NCBI RefSeq assembly: GCF_000014685.1
Contig: NC_008321.1
Coordinates: forward strand, 3,097,001 to 3,161,000
Length of the DNA stretch: 64,000 nucleotides
Source of the DNA: Shewanella sp. MR-4
GTDB taxonomy: Bacteria > Pseudomonadota > Gammaproteobacteria > Enterobacterales > Shewanellaceae
Direction of reading: 5' to 3'
Shown here piece by piece: positions 1 through 8,367 of the stretch. Position numbers and translations under genes: made by a program. A model generated the notes under the pieces. The model was not told the origin of the DNA, made no database searches, and saw only the letters and a program-made list of their open reading frames with translations. The stretch's first letter is position 1. Every line of letters starts with the position of its first letter.

Positions 1-1
1 A

Positions 2-30
2 CAAAAAAGGAGCCACAGGCTCCTTTTTGT
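2..30 (-). terminator. Intrinsic terminator of ompW
   Basis: An 11-bp perfect stem (bases 4-14 with 18-28) encloses the loop ACA. The stem is flanked by A and T runs on both sides, so it can terminate from either strand. It lies 20 bases past the ompW stop codon. Confidence 0.85.
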
Positions 31-48
31 TACTTTAAAATCAGATAA

Positions 49-693
49 TTAGAAAGTGTAGCCAACGCTGACCATATAAACCCATGGGTTAATATCGGTA
101 TCGATAACCACTGTATCACCCGCTAATTTAAACTTCACATCGCTGCTAATTTGCGCATACCACACAGAGGCGTTCACTAACCAGTTTTTGTTCACTTGGT
201 AATCTAAACCCACTTGCGCCGCTAAACCCCAAGAGGTGCTCATGCTTAAGTCAGTTAATGCACCATCTAAGTCGTTGGTGAATTCATTGTCGAAGAAGTT
301 AGTGTAGTTCACACCAACACCCACATATGGACGTAATTTGGATTGAGCATCACCGAAATAATACTGTGCAACTAAGGTTGGTGGTAAGTGCTTAGTTTCT
401 GCAATTTTACCCACACCTTTTAAAGAAACATCGTGGCTAAAAGGTGTTGCAGCTAATAACTCTACACCGAAGTTATCGGTCAACATGTAGCCAAAGTTCA
501 AGCCCAGTTGAGTGTTATTGCTGATTTGAAACTCACCAAACGTAGCAACAGGATCACTAGATTCACTTGGCGCGACAACCACAGCACCAGCACGAACAAT
601 AATATCGCCCGCTTGATGGGCAGAAACAGAAGCAGAGAAACCAGCGGCTAACAAGGTGGCAGCGATCAGTGTAGAAACAGTAGTTTTATTCAT
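49..693 (-). CDS. ompW: OmpW family outer membrane protein
   Basis: This is a small eight-stranded beta-barrel porin of the OmpW family, about 214 residues, ending in the aromatic residue expected of barrel proteins (GYTF). An N-terminal signal peptide is clear: basic MNKTTV, a hydrophobic stretch, then ASVSA before HQAGD. The frame stays open upstream to 717. I chose the third of three consecutive ATGs because GGAG lies about 7 bases before it; the two earlier ATGs are alternatives. OmpW is thought to pass small hydrophobic molecules, and in enteric bacteria it is controlled by FNR. A perfect FNR-type box lies about 100 bp upstream at 786-799, so anaerobic control is a reasonable inference. 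The gene stands alone with its own terminator. Confidence 0.92.
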   Translation of the reverse strand: MNKTTVSTLIAATLLAAGFSASVSAHQAGDIIVRAGAVVVAPSESSDPVATFGEFQISNNTQLGLNFGYMLTDNFGVELLAATPFSHDVSLKGVGKIAETKHLPPTLVAQYYFGDAQSKLRPYVGVGVNYTNFFDNEFTNDLDGALTDLSMSTSWGLAAQVGLDYQVNKNWLVNASVWYAQISSDVKFKLAGDTVVIDTDINPWVYMVSVGYTF

Positions 694-1154
694 CATCATA
701 CTCCATATGTACAACATAGGTTTTTGTTTTAAATTACATCCTTAACAATTGACGCCTACACTGCCAGATAAATTCGTTTACCTTATTGATCCAAATCAAG
801 GTTAGGTGGTGATACTTATTTTGAGGTATGAGTCATGGGATCCGCGTCACGCTATCTAAACATTTATTGATAATGCCAGTTCATTTTTTGTGACTTGTCG
901 CATTCATTAGCCACAACTAAATACCTCCACAAGGAGTAATTGCACTATCGCGTCGCTTACAAAATGTTTACATCGGTTTTAAGAAAAACTCAGCTCATTG
1001 AGGTACAAGCAGGCATAAAAATAGGGAGGAATAAACTAGACACAGATTTCAGTCATGACAGGAGTCATCACATTCAAACTCGTTTATCTGGTGAGCTTGA
1101 TATAGGTTTGAGTCACTAACGGGTGAAGGAGTCTGACGTTAACGATTGATGCAC
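694..1154. other. Intergenic region upstream of ompW
   Basis: These 461 bases separate ompW from the next minus-strand gene. Apart from the FNR-type box and the presumed ompW promoter I see no gene, repeat or terminator here. Part of the segment is the 3' flank of the nucleotidyltransferase-like gene. Confidence 0.6.
786..799. promoter_or_regulatory. FNR/EtrA-type box upstream of ompW
   Basis: TTGATCCAAATCAA matches the FNR consensus TTGAT-N4-ATCAA at every fixed base. Its centre is about 100 bases before the ompW start. With a class II arrangement (site near -41) transcription would start near 751, giving a leader of about 60 bases. A weak -10 candidate (TGTAGG, minus strand) sits near 755-760. 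In Shewanella this site would be read by EtrA and possibly Crp. Confidence 0.7.
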
Positions 1155-1742
1155 TTACTCGGCCAAAGTCAGCCTCGGATATTGCGAAAGCCAACCCTTT
1201 GCGGCAAGGCGCTGCTCAAATACCGCCAACGCACGCTTGGGATTATGGGTTAACTGCAAGGCAAATAATGAGGTTAAACCGAAGGGAGCGATAAGCTGTA
1301 AGCTCTCGATGACGGAAGTGGGTGTGTTAGGAATTGGCGCAAGATACACGGCGACGGCAGTTTCCTGTTCTGGCCAATAGCACATTGCATCCTGTGTCGA
1401 TTGATAGGGGTTGTCGTGATTTTTAAGATGCATGCGCGCCTGATTTTTTACCGACCAAGGTAACTCTGGCGCCAGTGTTTGCAGGTATGCTTCTATCGCC
1501 CTATCCCGCTCGGGACGAGTATCCAAGGGGCAATAGTAAATCAGATCGATATCGTTTAACGGACGCTGCTGAATATCGTGCAATTTGTCCCACACCAGAT
1601 TACGGACAAACCCCGCCGCCAAGCACCACTGCGGCAAGCGATGCACTTGGGCGCATTGCTGCGCCAATGTAAGCGCCCTCATCCGATGCTTATCTTGGCT
1701 TAGCCAAGTGCGTAATACTGCAGCTAATTCCGTTTCAGTCAT
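1155..1742 (-). CDS. Nucleotidyltransferase family protein (NTP_transf_6-like)
   Basis: The 195-residue protein resembles the bacterial nucleotidyltransferase-like family DUF925/COG3575. Near residues 42-70 it has the pattern GFVRN..WD followed by NDIDLIYY. In this family the paired acidic residues of D-x-D are the presumed metal ligands of a pol-beta-type fold. No substrate is known for the family and nothing nearby suggests one. It is a single gene; the start is the only good ATG. Confidence 0.7.
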   Translation of the reverse strand: MTETELAAVLRTWLSQDKHRMRALTLAQQCAQVHRLPQWCLAAGFVRNLVWDKLHDIQQRPLNDIDLIYYCPLDTRPERDRAIEAYLQTLAPELPWSVKNQARMHLKNHDNPYQSTQDAMCYWPEQETAVAVYLAPIPNTPTSVIESLQLIAPFGLTSLFALQLTHNPKRALAVFEQRLAAKGWLSQYPRLTLAE

Positions 1743-1931
1743 GCCTAAAATCCGCGGCTATCTTGGCTAGCACATAAGAATGGCCAATCACTGGCCGTCG
1801 ATTCATGCGATTTCATCATCGTGACTAGGTTTCGTTATTAGAAATAGTGTGCATAACCACTTGATGATATTGAGCTTACTTTGCCAATACTGGCACTTTT
1901 TACTGATAACCACCTTAGCAACGCCATCGCT

Positions 1932-1962
1932 ATGATAAGACTCATAAAATGAGTCTTATCAT
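1932..1962. repeat. Perfect 14-bp inverted repeat
   Basis: ATGATAAGACTCAT (1932-1945) and its exact reverse complement (1949-1962) are separated by AAA. It lies 64 bases beyond the maiA stop and has no T tract on either side. It could be a Rho-dependent or processing hairpin for the fahA-maiA transcript, or a dyad operator. Confidence 0.6.
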
Positions 1963-2025
1963 CCAGGTTAATATGTCGACAAGCTTAACCTTATCTTGGA
2001 CAAATTATGCTCACAGCAAAATGAC

Positions 2026-2676
2026 TTAAACCGCGTCGGCTTGGCGCTCTGGTGCCGCATCCGCAAAGGCTGGCAACAGATTACACTCAGCCCATACCCG
2101 CATGATATTGGGGTACGGCGTTAAATCCACATTAAAACGCTGGGCGTTGTAAACCTGCGGCACTAAACACAGATCCGCCAGCGTCACTTTGTCACCAAAA
2201 CAATAACGGCCACTATGGCGCGCAAGTTGGGTTTCTAGCGCCGCAAACCCACTCGCCACCCAATGGTGATACCAAGCGGTTTTAGCTTCTTCGGCGACGT
2301 TCAGCTTCTGAGTTAAATACTGCAATACCCGCAGGTTATTGAGTGGATGAATTTCACAGGCGATGGTTAATGCCATGGCACGCACATGGGCACGTTCAAG
2401 CGCCGATGCAGGCAGTAGCGGCGTCTTTGGATGAAGCTCGTCCAGATACTCGATAATGGCGAGGGATTGAGATAAGGCATCACCATCCTGCTCATCATCG
2501 ACCACTAAGGTCGGCACCAGCTCCTGCGGGTTTAGGGCGATATAATCCGCCTTGTGCTGCTCGCCACCATCACGCACTAAATGCACCGACAGCTGCTCGG
2601 CGCTCACGCCTTTAAGATTGAGGGCAATACGCACACGATAGGCGGCGCTAGAGCGCCAATAACCGTATAGTTTCAT
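2026..2676 (-). CDS. maiA: Maleylacetoacetate isomerase (zeta-class GST)
   Basis: This enzyme isomerises 4-maleylacetoacetate to 4-fumarylacetoacetate in tyrosine catabolism, with glutathione as cofactor. The 216-residue protein has the zeta GST signature SSAAYRVRIALNLKG at residues 9-23, with the catalytic serine pair, and the Q(E)LVPTL glutathione-site segment near 51-57. The length is normal for the family. It follows fahA by 84 bases, which fits a catabolic operon, but a strong intrinsic terminator sits in that gap, so expression may depend on read-through. Start ATG 2676 has AAGGACAG upstream. Confidence 0.93.
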   Translation of the reverse strand: MKLYGYWRSSAAYRVRIALNLKGVSAEQLSVHLVRDGGEQHKADYIALNPQELVPTLVVDDEQDGDALSQSLAIIEYLDELHPKTPLLPASALERAHVRAMALTIACEIHPLNNLRVLQYLTQKLNVAEEAKTAWYHHWVASGFAALETQLARHSGRYCFGDKVTLADLCLVPQVYNAQRFNVDLTPYPNIMRVWAECNLLPAFADAAPERQADAV

Positions 2677-2701
2677 CTCACTCTGTCCTTATGTCATCCT
2701 G

Positions 2702-2726
2702 AAAAAAACGGGGCTAAAAGCCCCGT
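2702..2726 (-). terminator. Intrinsic terminator between fahA and maiA
   Basis: On the minus strand a CGGGGCT/AGCCCCG stem (2709-2715 with 2719-2725) is followed directly by seven T. It lies 35 bases past the fahA stop. The T tract ends about 25 bases before the maiA start, leaving no room for a promoter in between. Confidence 0.8.
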
Positions 2727-2760
2727 CAATATTATCTGTCACTGTGTAAACACAAAAGCC

Positions 2761-3747
2761 TTACGCCTTGTACTCAACCACTTTTTGATCGATAGAGCCA
2801 AAAATAGAGGCGCCGTTATCATCGAGCATTTCGATGCGCACAGTGTCGCCAAAACGCATAAACGGCGTGCTGGCTTTGCCGTCGGCGATCACTTCGAGCA
2901 TACGTTTCTCGGCCAAACAGCTTGAGCCGGCACTGCGGTCATAGTTAGAAATCGTACCCGAACCGATAATCGCGCCCGCGCCTAATGGACGGGTTTTAGC
3001 AACATGAGAAACTAACTGACTGAAGTTAAAGGTCATATCCACGCCCGCATTCGGGCGACCGAATAGTTTGCCATTTAAATGGGTGATAAGCGGTAAATGC
3101 ACCTTTGAATCTTCCCAGCGGTGGCCTAATTCATCTGGCGTGATGGCGACAGGTGAGAAGCTGCTCGAAGGTTTGGATTGGAAGAAACCGAAACCTTTCG
3201 CCAGCTCTGCGGGGATCAGGTTACGCAGAGATACGTCGTTCACTAACATCAACAGCTTAATGTGTGACGTAGCATTTTCAACACTCACGCCCATAGGCAC
3301 ATCATCGGTGATCACGGCGATTTCCGATTCGAAATCGATACCCCAGTCTTCGCTCGCCAGCGAGATATCCGCCTTTGGCGCGATAAAGCTGTCAGAGCCG
3401 CCTTGGTAAAATAGCGGATCGGTCCAGAAGGTTTCTGGCATTTCAGCGCCGCGCGCCTTACGGACTAATTCCACATGGTTAACATAGGCGCTACCATCGG
3501 CCCACTGGTACGCACGTGGCAAAGGTGATAAACATTTGGCTTCATCGAAGGCTTGTGCGTTTGGTAATTTGCCTTCGTTCAGCGCATCATACAATTCTTG
3601 CAATTGTGGCTTGAGCAGATCCCAACCATCGAGTAATTGTTGCATCGTATGGGCAATCGCGGGTACGGCAACCGTTTGAGTAAGATCGCGGCTCACTAAC
3701 ATCAGCTGGCCATCACGGCGACCATTGTTATAACTGGCAAGTTTCAT
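2761..3747 (-). CDS. fahA: Fumarylacetoacetate hydrolase family protein
   Basis: It probably hydrolyses fumarylacetoacetate to fumarate and acetoacetate, the last step of phenylalanine/tyrosine degradation. The 328-residue protein carries the FAH fold C-terminally. Visible elements are the metal-binding acidic cluster (DFESEIAVITDD), the stretch GFGFFQSKPSSSFSP and the late GSGTISNYD. These are typical of the bacterial FAA hydrolase family, which also contains other beta-diketone hydrolases; the maiA, tyrR and phhAB neighbours support the tyrosine assignment. The start ATG has AGGAGCAG just upstream. A near-consensus CRP site and a partial copy of the motif found before tyrR and phhA lie in the 337-base upstream region. 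Confidence 0.9.
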   Translation of the reverse strand: MKLASYNNGRRDGQLMLVSRDLTQTVAVPAIAHTMQQLLDGWDLLKPQLQELYDALNEGKLPNAQAFDEAKCLSPLPRAYQWADGSAYVNHVELVRKARGAEMPETFWTDPLFYQGGSDSFIAPKADISLASEDWGIDFESEIAVITDDVPMGVSVENATSHIKLLMLVNDVSLRNLIPAELAKGFGFFQSKPSSSFSPVAITPDELGHRWEDSKVHLPLITHLNGKLFGRPNAGVDMTFNFSQLVSHVAKTRPLGAGAIIGSGTISNYDRSAGSSCLAEKRMLEVIADGKASTPFMRFGDTVRIEMLDDNGASIFGSIDQKVVEYKA

Positions 3748-4084
3748 ATCTGCTCCTGTGCTTCTACGGCTCGGCGTACTGCGCTTTTTATCTATTTATG
3801 GTTAGCCGATACGTTCAGCTAACGGGAATGGGTGACAACGAGTGCGGGCAATCTAGCCTTTTTAGACTCGGCGTTAGGGTTTGCTGCGCGTAGAAATACC
3901 CGAAGCGACGGCGGATTCCTATAGCGTGAGCAAAATCACATTTCACCCTATTATTTCACATTTTGTAAACTAATCATTACGTTTCATCCCCTGTTGCCGC
4001 TGGTCACTATTTCGCAGAACGATATGGTGAAAAAGCAGGCAACAAAGTGGAACGATACTGTTACATCCTAAGCTTAAAGCAAGA
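3748..4084. other. Intergenic region between tyrR and fahA
   Basis: These 337 bases hold the fahA control region: the CRP-like site at 3925-3940 and, at 3964-3984, TGTAAA followed by ATTACGTTT. The latter shares TTACGTTT with the sequences before tyrR and phhA. I see no hairpin with a T tract after tyrR and no open reading frame worth listing. Confidence 0.6.
3925..3940. promoter_or_regulatory. CRP-like site upstream of fahA
   Basis: CGTGAGCAAAATCACA matches TGTGA-N6-TCACA at nine of ten conserved bases. The centre is about 185 bases before the fahA start. The position does not fix its role, but catabolite/anaerobic control by Crp would suit a degradation operon. Confidence 0.5.
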
Positions 4085-5623
4085 TTACTTTGGCTTGGCT
4101 ATCTTGTATTCCCTGAGTTTGTTGGCGATGGCCGTGTGGGACACCCCTAATTTTTTCGCCAATTGGCGAGTACTGGGGTAAGCCGGATATAAGCGGCGCA
4201 GCAAGCTGGCCTCAAACTGTTTCATCGCATCATCGAGATTGCCTTCGAAGGCATTATCGAAATAGCCAAAACCTTCGGCGTACGATGGCAACTTAAGTTG
4301 CTCAACGGTCAACTCGCCCGAGCCATCCCACATAGATACCGCCCTAAAGACCGCATTCTTAAGCTGACGCACGTTACCCGGCCAGGCATAGGTTAAGAGA
4401 TGGTCGCGGCATTGGGCCGAAATTCGTCTCACTGGACTCGAGAGTTGCTGACTGTAGTGCTCGAGGAACATCTCCGTCAGCGGAATGATATCGACTTTGC
4501 GCTCGCGCAGTGATGGAATATGATAGCTAAGCACATGGATGCGATAGTACAAATCTTCCCTAAACTCACCGGTTTGACACAGCTCGGCTAAGTTTTTCTG
4601 GGTCGAGCAGATGATCCGCACATCGGCGCGAACTTCTTCGTCGCCTCCAATGCGTCTAAAGGTGCCATCCTGTAATAACCGCAGCAATTTAACCTGCGCC
4701 GCCTTAGACATTTCGGCCACTTCATCGAGGAACACAGTGCCGCCCTTCGCTTCTTCAAAAAAGCCGCGCTTAATCACTTTGCCCTGGCTGACGTAGCCAA
4801 AGAGTTCCTCTTCGGCGGCGCTATCGGGCAGTGCCGCACAGTTAATAGCGATAAAAGGTTTTTCGCGGCGCATGCTGGCATCATGGCTGGCTCGAGCCAT
4901 TAGCTCTTTGCCCGTGCCAGTCTCGCCAGTGATTAATAGCGGCGCGTCGAGCTGCGCCATACGGCGAGCTTGTTTCAGCACTTCTTTCATCTTGTCACTG
5001 CTGGCTAATACATTTTCAAAGCCCGCGGTTTGATTTTGCAATGCATTGAATTGTTTACCGACCCGCGCCGGCGATTTAAGCGATACTACTGCGCCCACGA
5101 GGATGGTCTTATCATCCTCATCGGGTAAGTAAATCGGTAACATTTCGGCCAGATATTCGTTTTGGCCGATATTGACCCGCGCCGCCTGCGGCAACACTTG
5201 GCTCTCACTGAGCCAGCGGCTGAAGTTGAACCCTTGCACCCAATGGTTTAAGGACTCATCGAGCACTTCGTGCTCCCCCATGCCCATATTGAGTAGCGCC
5301 GACTCGTTGACGATACGAATGCGCGCCTTCACGTCGATGGAGAACACTGAGTCAGGGAGGGTTTTAAGTAGGGTTTTTAAGGCGTAGTGTTCCTGCTCCG
5401 AAGGCATAAACGACACAGTTCGCACATCGTGAACACTCTCCACTTTGCGGATCTGCGGCATCAAGGCACTTAAGGTTTCAAAACTAATTTCGGCAAATTG
5501 CAGGTAGAGAAAGCCCTGGTTACTGGCATCGATGGCGATGAGATTAATGCCATAACGTTCTAACACGACTAAGATGTCTTTCGCTAAACCCACGCGATCT
5601 TGACAGCTAACTTCCAAGCGCAT
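4085..5623 (-). CDS. tyrR: TyrR-type transcriptional regulator of aromatic amino acid genes
   Basis: This 512-residue protein has the TyrR layout: an ACT domain (about 1-70), a PAS domain (78-185), an AAA+ domain with Walker A GETGTGKE at 233-240 and Walker B GTVFLDE near 295-301, and a C-terminal helix-turn-helix (TRQLAKKLGVSHTAIANKLR). The GAFTGA loop that touches sigma-54 is absent (the sequence runs ELFGYVSQGK), as in TyrR, which works with sigma-70. It sits between phhAB and fahA-maiA and probably controls both. A dyad at 5744-5759, shared with the phhA upstream region, may be its own operator. Confidence 0.93.
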   Translation of the reverse strand: MRLEVSCQDRVGLAKDILVVLERYGINLIAIDASNQGFLYLQFAEISFETLSALMPQIRKVESVHDVRTVSFMPSEQEHYALKTLLKTLPDSVFSIDVKARIRIVNESALLNMGMGEHEVLDESLNHWVQGFNFSRWLSESQVLPQAARVNIGQNEYLAEMLPIYLPDEDDKTILVGAVVSLKSPARVGKQFNALQNQTAGFENVLASSDKMKEVLKQARRMAQLDAPLLITGETGTGKELMARASHDASMRREKPFIAINCAALPDSAAEEELFGYVSQGKVIKRGFFEEAKGGTVFLDEVAEMSKAAQVKLLRLLQDGTFRRIGGDEEVRADVRIICSTQKNLAELCQTGEFREDLYYRIHVLSYHIPSLRERKVDIIPLTEMFLEHYSQQLSSPVRRISAQCRDHLLTYAWPGNVRQLKNAVFRAVSMWDGSGELTVEQLKLPSYAEGFGYFDNAFEGNLDDAMKQFEASLLRRLYPAYPSTRQLAKKLGVSHTAIANKLREYKIAKPK

Positions 5624-5743
5624 AATGACTGATATTCCCTATTTTGATTCGAATTTTGGGATAAACCGTGCAGAGCTATTATCTCGAGGTTAATGCCCTA
5701 AGGCTTAGCCTCGTAAGACATTCGTTTGACGGAACCTCTATAG

Positions 5744-5759
5744 TTTACGCAAACGTAAA
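5744..5759. promoter_or_regulatory. Putative TyrR operator upstream of tyrR
   Basis: TTTACGCAAACGTAAA is a dyad (TTTAC-N6-GTAAA) about 120 bases before the tyrR start. Thirteen consecutive bases of it (ACGCAAACGTAAA) recur before phhA at 7232-7244. The half-sites resemble TyrR boxes (TGTAAA/TTTACA), although the order differs from the E. coli consensus. Assigning it to TyrR is inference. Confidence 0.5.
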
Positions 5760-5846
5760 AGGCAGGATAAATAGCTGGGCGTGTATACGTTAGAAGGTTA
5801 CGCTCAAAGTGGCAAGTCTAGTTTACAGCGTATTTGTAACAGGAAG

Positions 5847-5880
5847 AAAAACTCAGCGTCAAAATTTAATTAAGACGCTG
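5847..5880 (-). terminator. Intrinsic terminator of phhA-phhB
   Basis: On the minus strand CAGCGTC (5880-5874) pairs with GACGCTG (5860-5854) across an AT-rich 13-base loop and is followed by AGTTTTTCTT. It lies about 20 bases past the phhB stop. Confidence 0.65.
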
Positions 5881-5898
5881 ATTTAAATGTTTAATTTT

Positions 5899-6237
5899 TT
5901 AATCTAACAACTGGTCGGTCTTGGCAGCCATGATAAAGTCATTCTTATGCAGGCCCTTGATTGAGTGTGACCACCAAGTCACAGTCACCTTGCCCCACTC
6001 GGTTAAAATACCTGGGTGATGGAATTCTTCTTCGGCCAGATCCGCTAACTTATTGGTAAACGCCATCGCTAACTTAAAGTTTTTAAACTTGTAAACCCGT
6101 TCCAATTGCATGATACCATCACGCACTTGCACGCCCCAATCGGGGATCATGCGGATAAGCTCGGCCAATTCTTCATCGGTCACCTTCGGCGCATCGGCTT
6201 GGCAAGCTTCACATTTCATTTGGGTTAACGCTGTCAT
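5899..6237 (-). CDS. phhB: Pterin-4a-carbinolamine dehydratase
   Basis: It dehydrates 4a-hydroxytetrahydrobiopterin formed by phenylalanine hydroxylase, so the pterin cofactor can be reused. The 112-residue protein has the family histidine pair in EEEFHHPGI and the later WWSHSIKGLHKNDF segment with the catalytic histidines. The frame is open to 6279, but the ATG at 6237 is preceded by GAGGAGTATGT and gives the normal length. It follows phhA by 82 bases in the same operon. Confidence 0.95.
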   Translation of the reverse strand: MTALTQMKCEACQADAPKVTDEELAELIRMIPDWGVQVRDGIMQLERVYKFKNFKLAMAFTNKLADLAEEEFHHPGILTEWGKVTVTWWSHSIKGLHKNDFIMAAKTDQLLD

Positions 6238-6319
6238 ACATACTCCTCTTGGCAACATTAGGGGATCAATCCGTTGCACTTATTACGCTTTATTCAATTC
6301 GTTTTTTAATGGTCAGCCA

Positions 6320-7135
6320 TTAGCTGGCTTTCTTGGTCTTGGGCGGATATTTAGGGGAAAACAAGCCCAACTGACGCGCCTTAGCCACATAGGCCATGAT
6401 GTCCATCTTGGCAATTTCATCCAACATATCAATATGTTCAATCACATAATAAATCGGCTGCATAATATCGATACGATAAGGCGTGCGCAGCACATCTAAG
6501 AGATCGAAGGGCTTACGCTCAGGCACTTGGCTTTCCATGGCATACAAGGTTTCGCCGGGAGAGCTTAAAATACCGCCGCCGTAGATACACAATTCGCCAT
6601 CTTGAGGTTTGAGTAGGCCAAACTCGACGGTAAACCAATACAGGCGCGCTAAAAAGACGCGGTCTTCCTTGCTGGCATTTAAGCCCAATTGACCATAGAT
6701 ATGGGAGAAATGGGCGAAAGAAGGATTGGTCAGCAAGGGGCAATGGCCAAAGATCTCATGGAAAATATCCGGCTCTTGCAGGTAATCAAACTCTTCCTTG
6801 CGGCGGATAAAGGTCGCAACTGGAAATTCCTTATTTGCCAATAGCTCAAAGAAGCGGCCAAAGGAAATCAAAGCTGGTACGGCCGCGGTTTTCCATCCAG
6901 TAGTGGCCTGCAATACTTTGTCTATCTCTGCCAATTGTGGAATGCGATCCTTGGGCATAGCCAAGGCATCGAGTCCTTGAAGATATTCCTTACAGGCACG
7001 CCCCGGTAGGTTTACCGCTTGGCGAGCATACAATTGGCTCCAAATCTCATGTTCTTCCTGCGGGTAATGGATATACCCTGAATCATCTGCACTTCTCGCA
7101 ACGTAGGGAGCGGTGTGCGCTATCTCTTTAGTCAT
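6320..7135 (-). CDS. phhA: Phenylalanine 4-monooxygenase
   Basis: It hydroxylates phenylalanine to tyrosine using molecular oxygen, ferrous iron and tetrahydrobiopterin. The iron ligands are visible in the order typical of the family: two histidines in FHEIFGHCPLLTN and a glutamate in YWFTVEFGLL. The protein is about 271 residues, as in other bacterial monodomain enzymes. I take the ATG at 7135; a GTG at 7144 in the same frame would add three residues. It heads the phhAB operon. The 13-base motif shared with the tyrR upstream region is about 100 bases before the start. Confidence 0.95.
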   Translation of the reverse strand: MTKEIAHTAPYVARSADDSGYIHYPQEEHEIWSQLYARQAVNLPGRACKEYLQGLDALAMPKDRIPQLAEIDKVLQATTGWKTAAVPALISFGRFFELLANKEFPVATFIRRKEEFDYLQEPDIFHEIFGHCPLLTNPSFAHFSHIYGQLGLNASKEDRVFLARLYWFTVEFGLLKPQDGELCIYGGGILSSPGETLYAMESQVPERKPFDLLDVLRTPYRIDIMQPIYYVIEHIDMLDEIAKMDIMAYVAKARQLGLFSPKYPPKTKKAS

Positions 7136-7458
7136 AAAATTCACTTCATGGCTGACGCTAATGCCACCATAGTGATCTAAGCCTCGATTTTTGTTAACTC
7201 CCTCACAGTTTATTGTTTACACGATAATGTGACGCAAACGTAAAGTAAATATTACAAGTCGTTTAAAAGGCTTGGGCAATATGCATTCAAACGCATTAAG
7301 CGCGGTAGCCATCCTTGACAGTTGAGCGCAAAAATGACGACGATAGACTGATAATATGCAGAAAAACCGACAAATTTCGATGTTTACAAATGGCTTTTCT
7401 GCGTGGGTCATTTACAATATTGGCCAATAATCGCCTCTCCTTAATCTGAAGGTTCGCA
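7136..7458. other. Divergent promoter region phhA/galU
   Basis: These 323 bases separate divergent phhA and galU. Besides the motif at 7232-7244, it is ordinary AT-rich promoter DNA. A 64-codon frame on the minus strand (7217-7411) has no ribosome site or recognisable protein and is not called. Confidence 0.55.
7232..7244. promoter_or_regulatory. Putative TyrR-family site upstream of phhA
   Basis: ACGCAAACGTAAA is identical to 5747-5759 before tyrR. A further half-site, GTTTAC, lies at 7215-7220. The shared motif ahead of the regulator and its likely target suggests one operator, probably for TyrR. Confidence 0.5.
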
Positions 7459-8367
7459 ATGAAACAACATCAAATTCGTAAAGCCGTTATTCCTGTCGCT
7501 GGACTTGGCACTCGTATGCTTCCTGCGACCAAAGCAATTCCTAAGGAAATGCTACCCGTTGTTGATAAACCATTGATCCAATACGTGGTTAGTGAAGCCA
7601 TTGATGCTGGGATCAAAGAAATTGTCCTCGTGACCCACGCCAGTAAAAACTCTATCGAAAACCATTTCGACACCAGTTTTGAATTAGAAGCGCAATTAGA
7701 GCGCCGCGTGAAGCGTCAATTACTCGAAGCGGTTCAATCCATTTGCCCGAAAGACGTGACAGTGATCAGCGTGCGTCAATCCCAAGCGAAAGGTTTAGGC
7801 CACGCGATTTTATGTGCTAAATCCGTGGTAGGTGATGCGCCGTTTGCCGTATTGCTGCCGGATGTGATTATCGATGATGCCAGCTGCGACCTCAAAACCG
7901 ACAACCTTGCCGCTATGGTCAATCTGTTTGATGAAACCCAAGTGGGTCAAATCATGGTTGAAGGCGTGCCACATCATCTAGTGAACCAATACGGTATTGC
8001 GGATGTGAATGGCCACGATCTGCAACCTGGTGAGTCTGAGCCATTGGTCGAACTCGTTGAAAAGCCACCGGTTGATGAAGCGCCATCTAACTTAGCTGTA
8101 GTGGGTCGTTACGTGCTACCTGCGGCAATTTGGCCACTACTAGCCAAAACTCCTGCTGGCGCGGGTGATGAAATCCAATTAACTGACGCGATTGCGATGT
8201 TAATGAAGCAAGAAACCGTAAACGCTTACTACATGCAAGGTAAGAGTCACGACTGCGGTAACAAGCAAGGTTATATGCGTGCTAACGTAGAATACGCCCT
8301 GCGCCACAGCGAAATCGGTGAAGATTTTGCCCACTATTTAAAGACAGTTGTAAAAGGAATTAAATAA
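7459..8367 (+). CDS. galU: UTP-glucose-1-phosphate uridylyltransferase
   Basis: It makes UDP-glucose from UTP and glucose 1-phosphate, the entry to UDP-sugars for surface polysaccharides. The 302-residue protein has the nucleotide-binding N terminus GLGTRMLPATKAIPKEMLP, then DKPLIQYVV, and the VEKP sugar-site motif in the middle. The start has GAAGG in front. Its stop codon overlaps the galE start (TAATG), so the two are translationally coupled. Confidence 0.97.
   Translation: MKQHQIRKAVIPVAGLGTRMLPATKAIPKEMLPVVDKPLIQYVVSEAIDAGIKEIVLVTHASKNSIENHFDTSFELEAQLERRVKRQLLEAVQSICPKDVTVISVRQSQAKGLGHAILCAKSVVGDAPFAVLLPDVIIDDASCDLKTDNLAAMVNLFDETQVGQIMVEGVPHHLVNQYGIADVNGHDLQPGESEPLVELVEKPPVDEAPSNLAVVGRYVLPAAIWPLLAKTPAGAGDEIQLTDAIAMLMKQETVNAYYMQGKSHDCGNKQGYMRANVEYALRHSEIGEDFAHYLKTVVKGIK

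Noticed and set aside
7217..7411. 64-codon minus-strand frame between phhA and galU
   Set aside because: It lies in a divergent promoter region, lacks a ribosome site and its sequence resembles no protein family I know.
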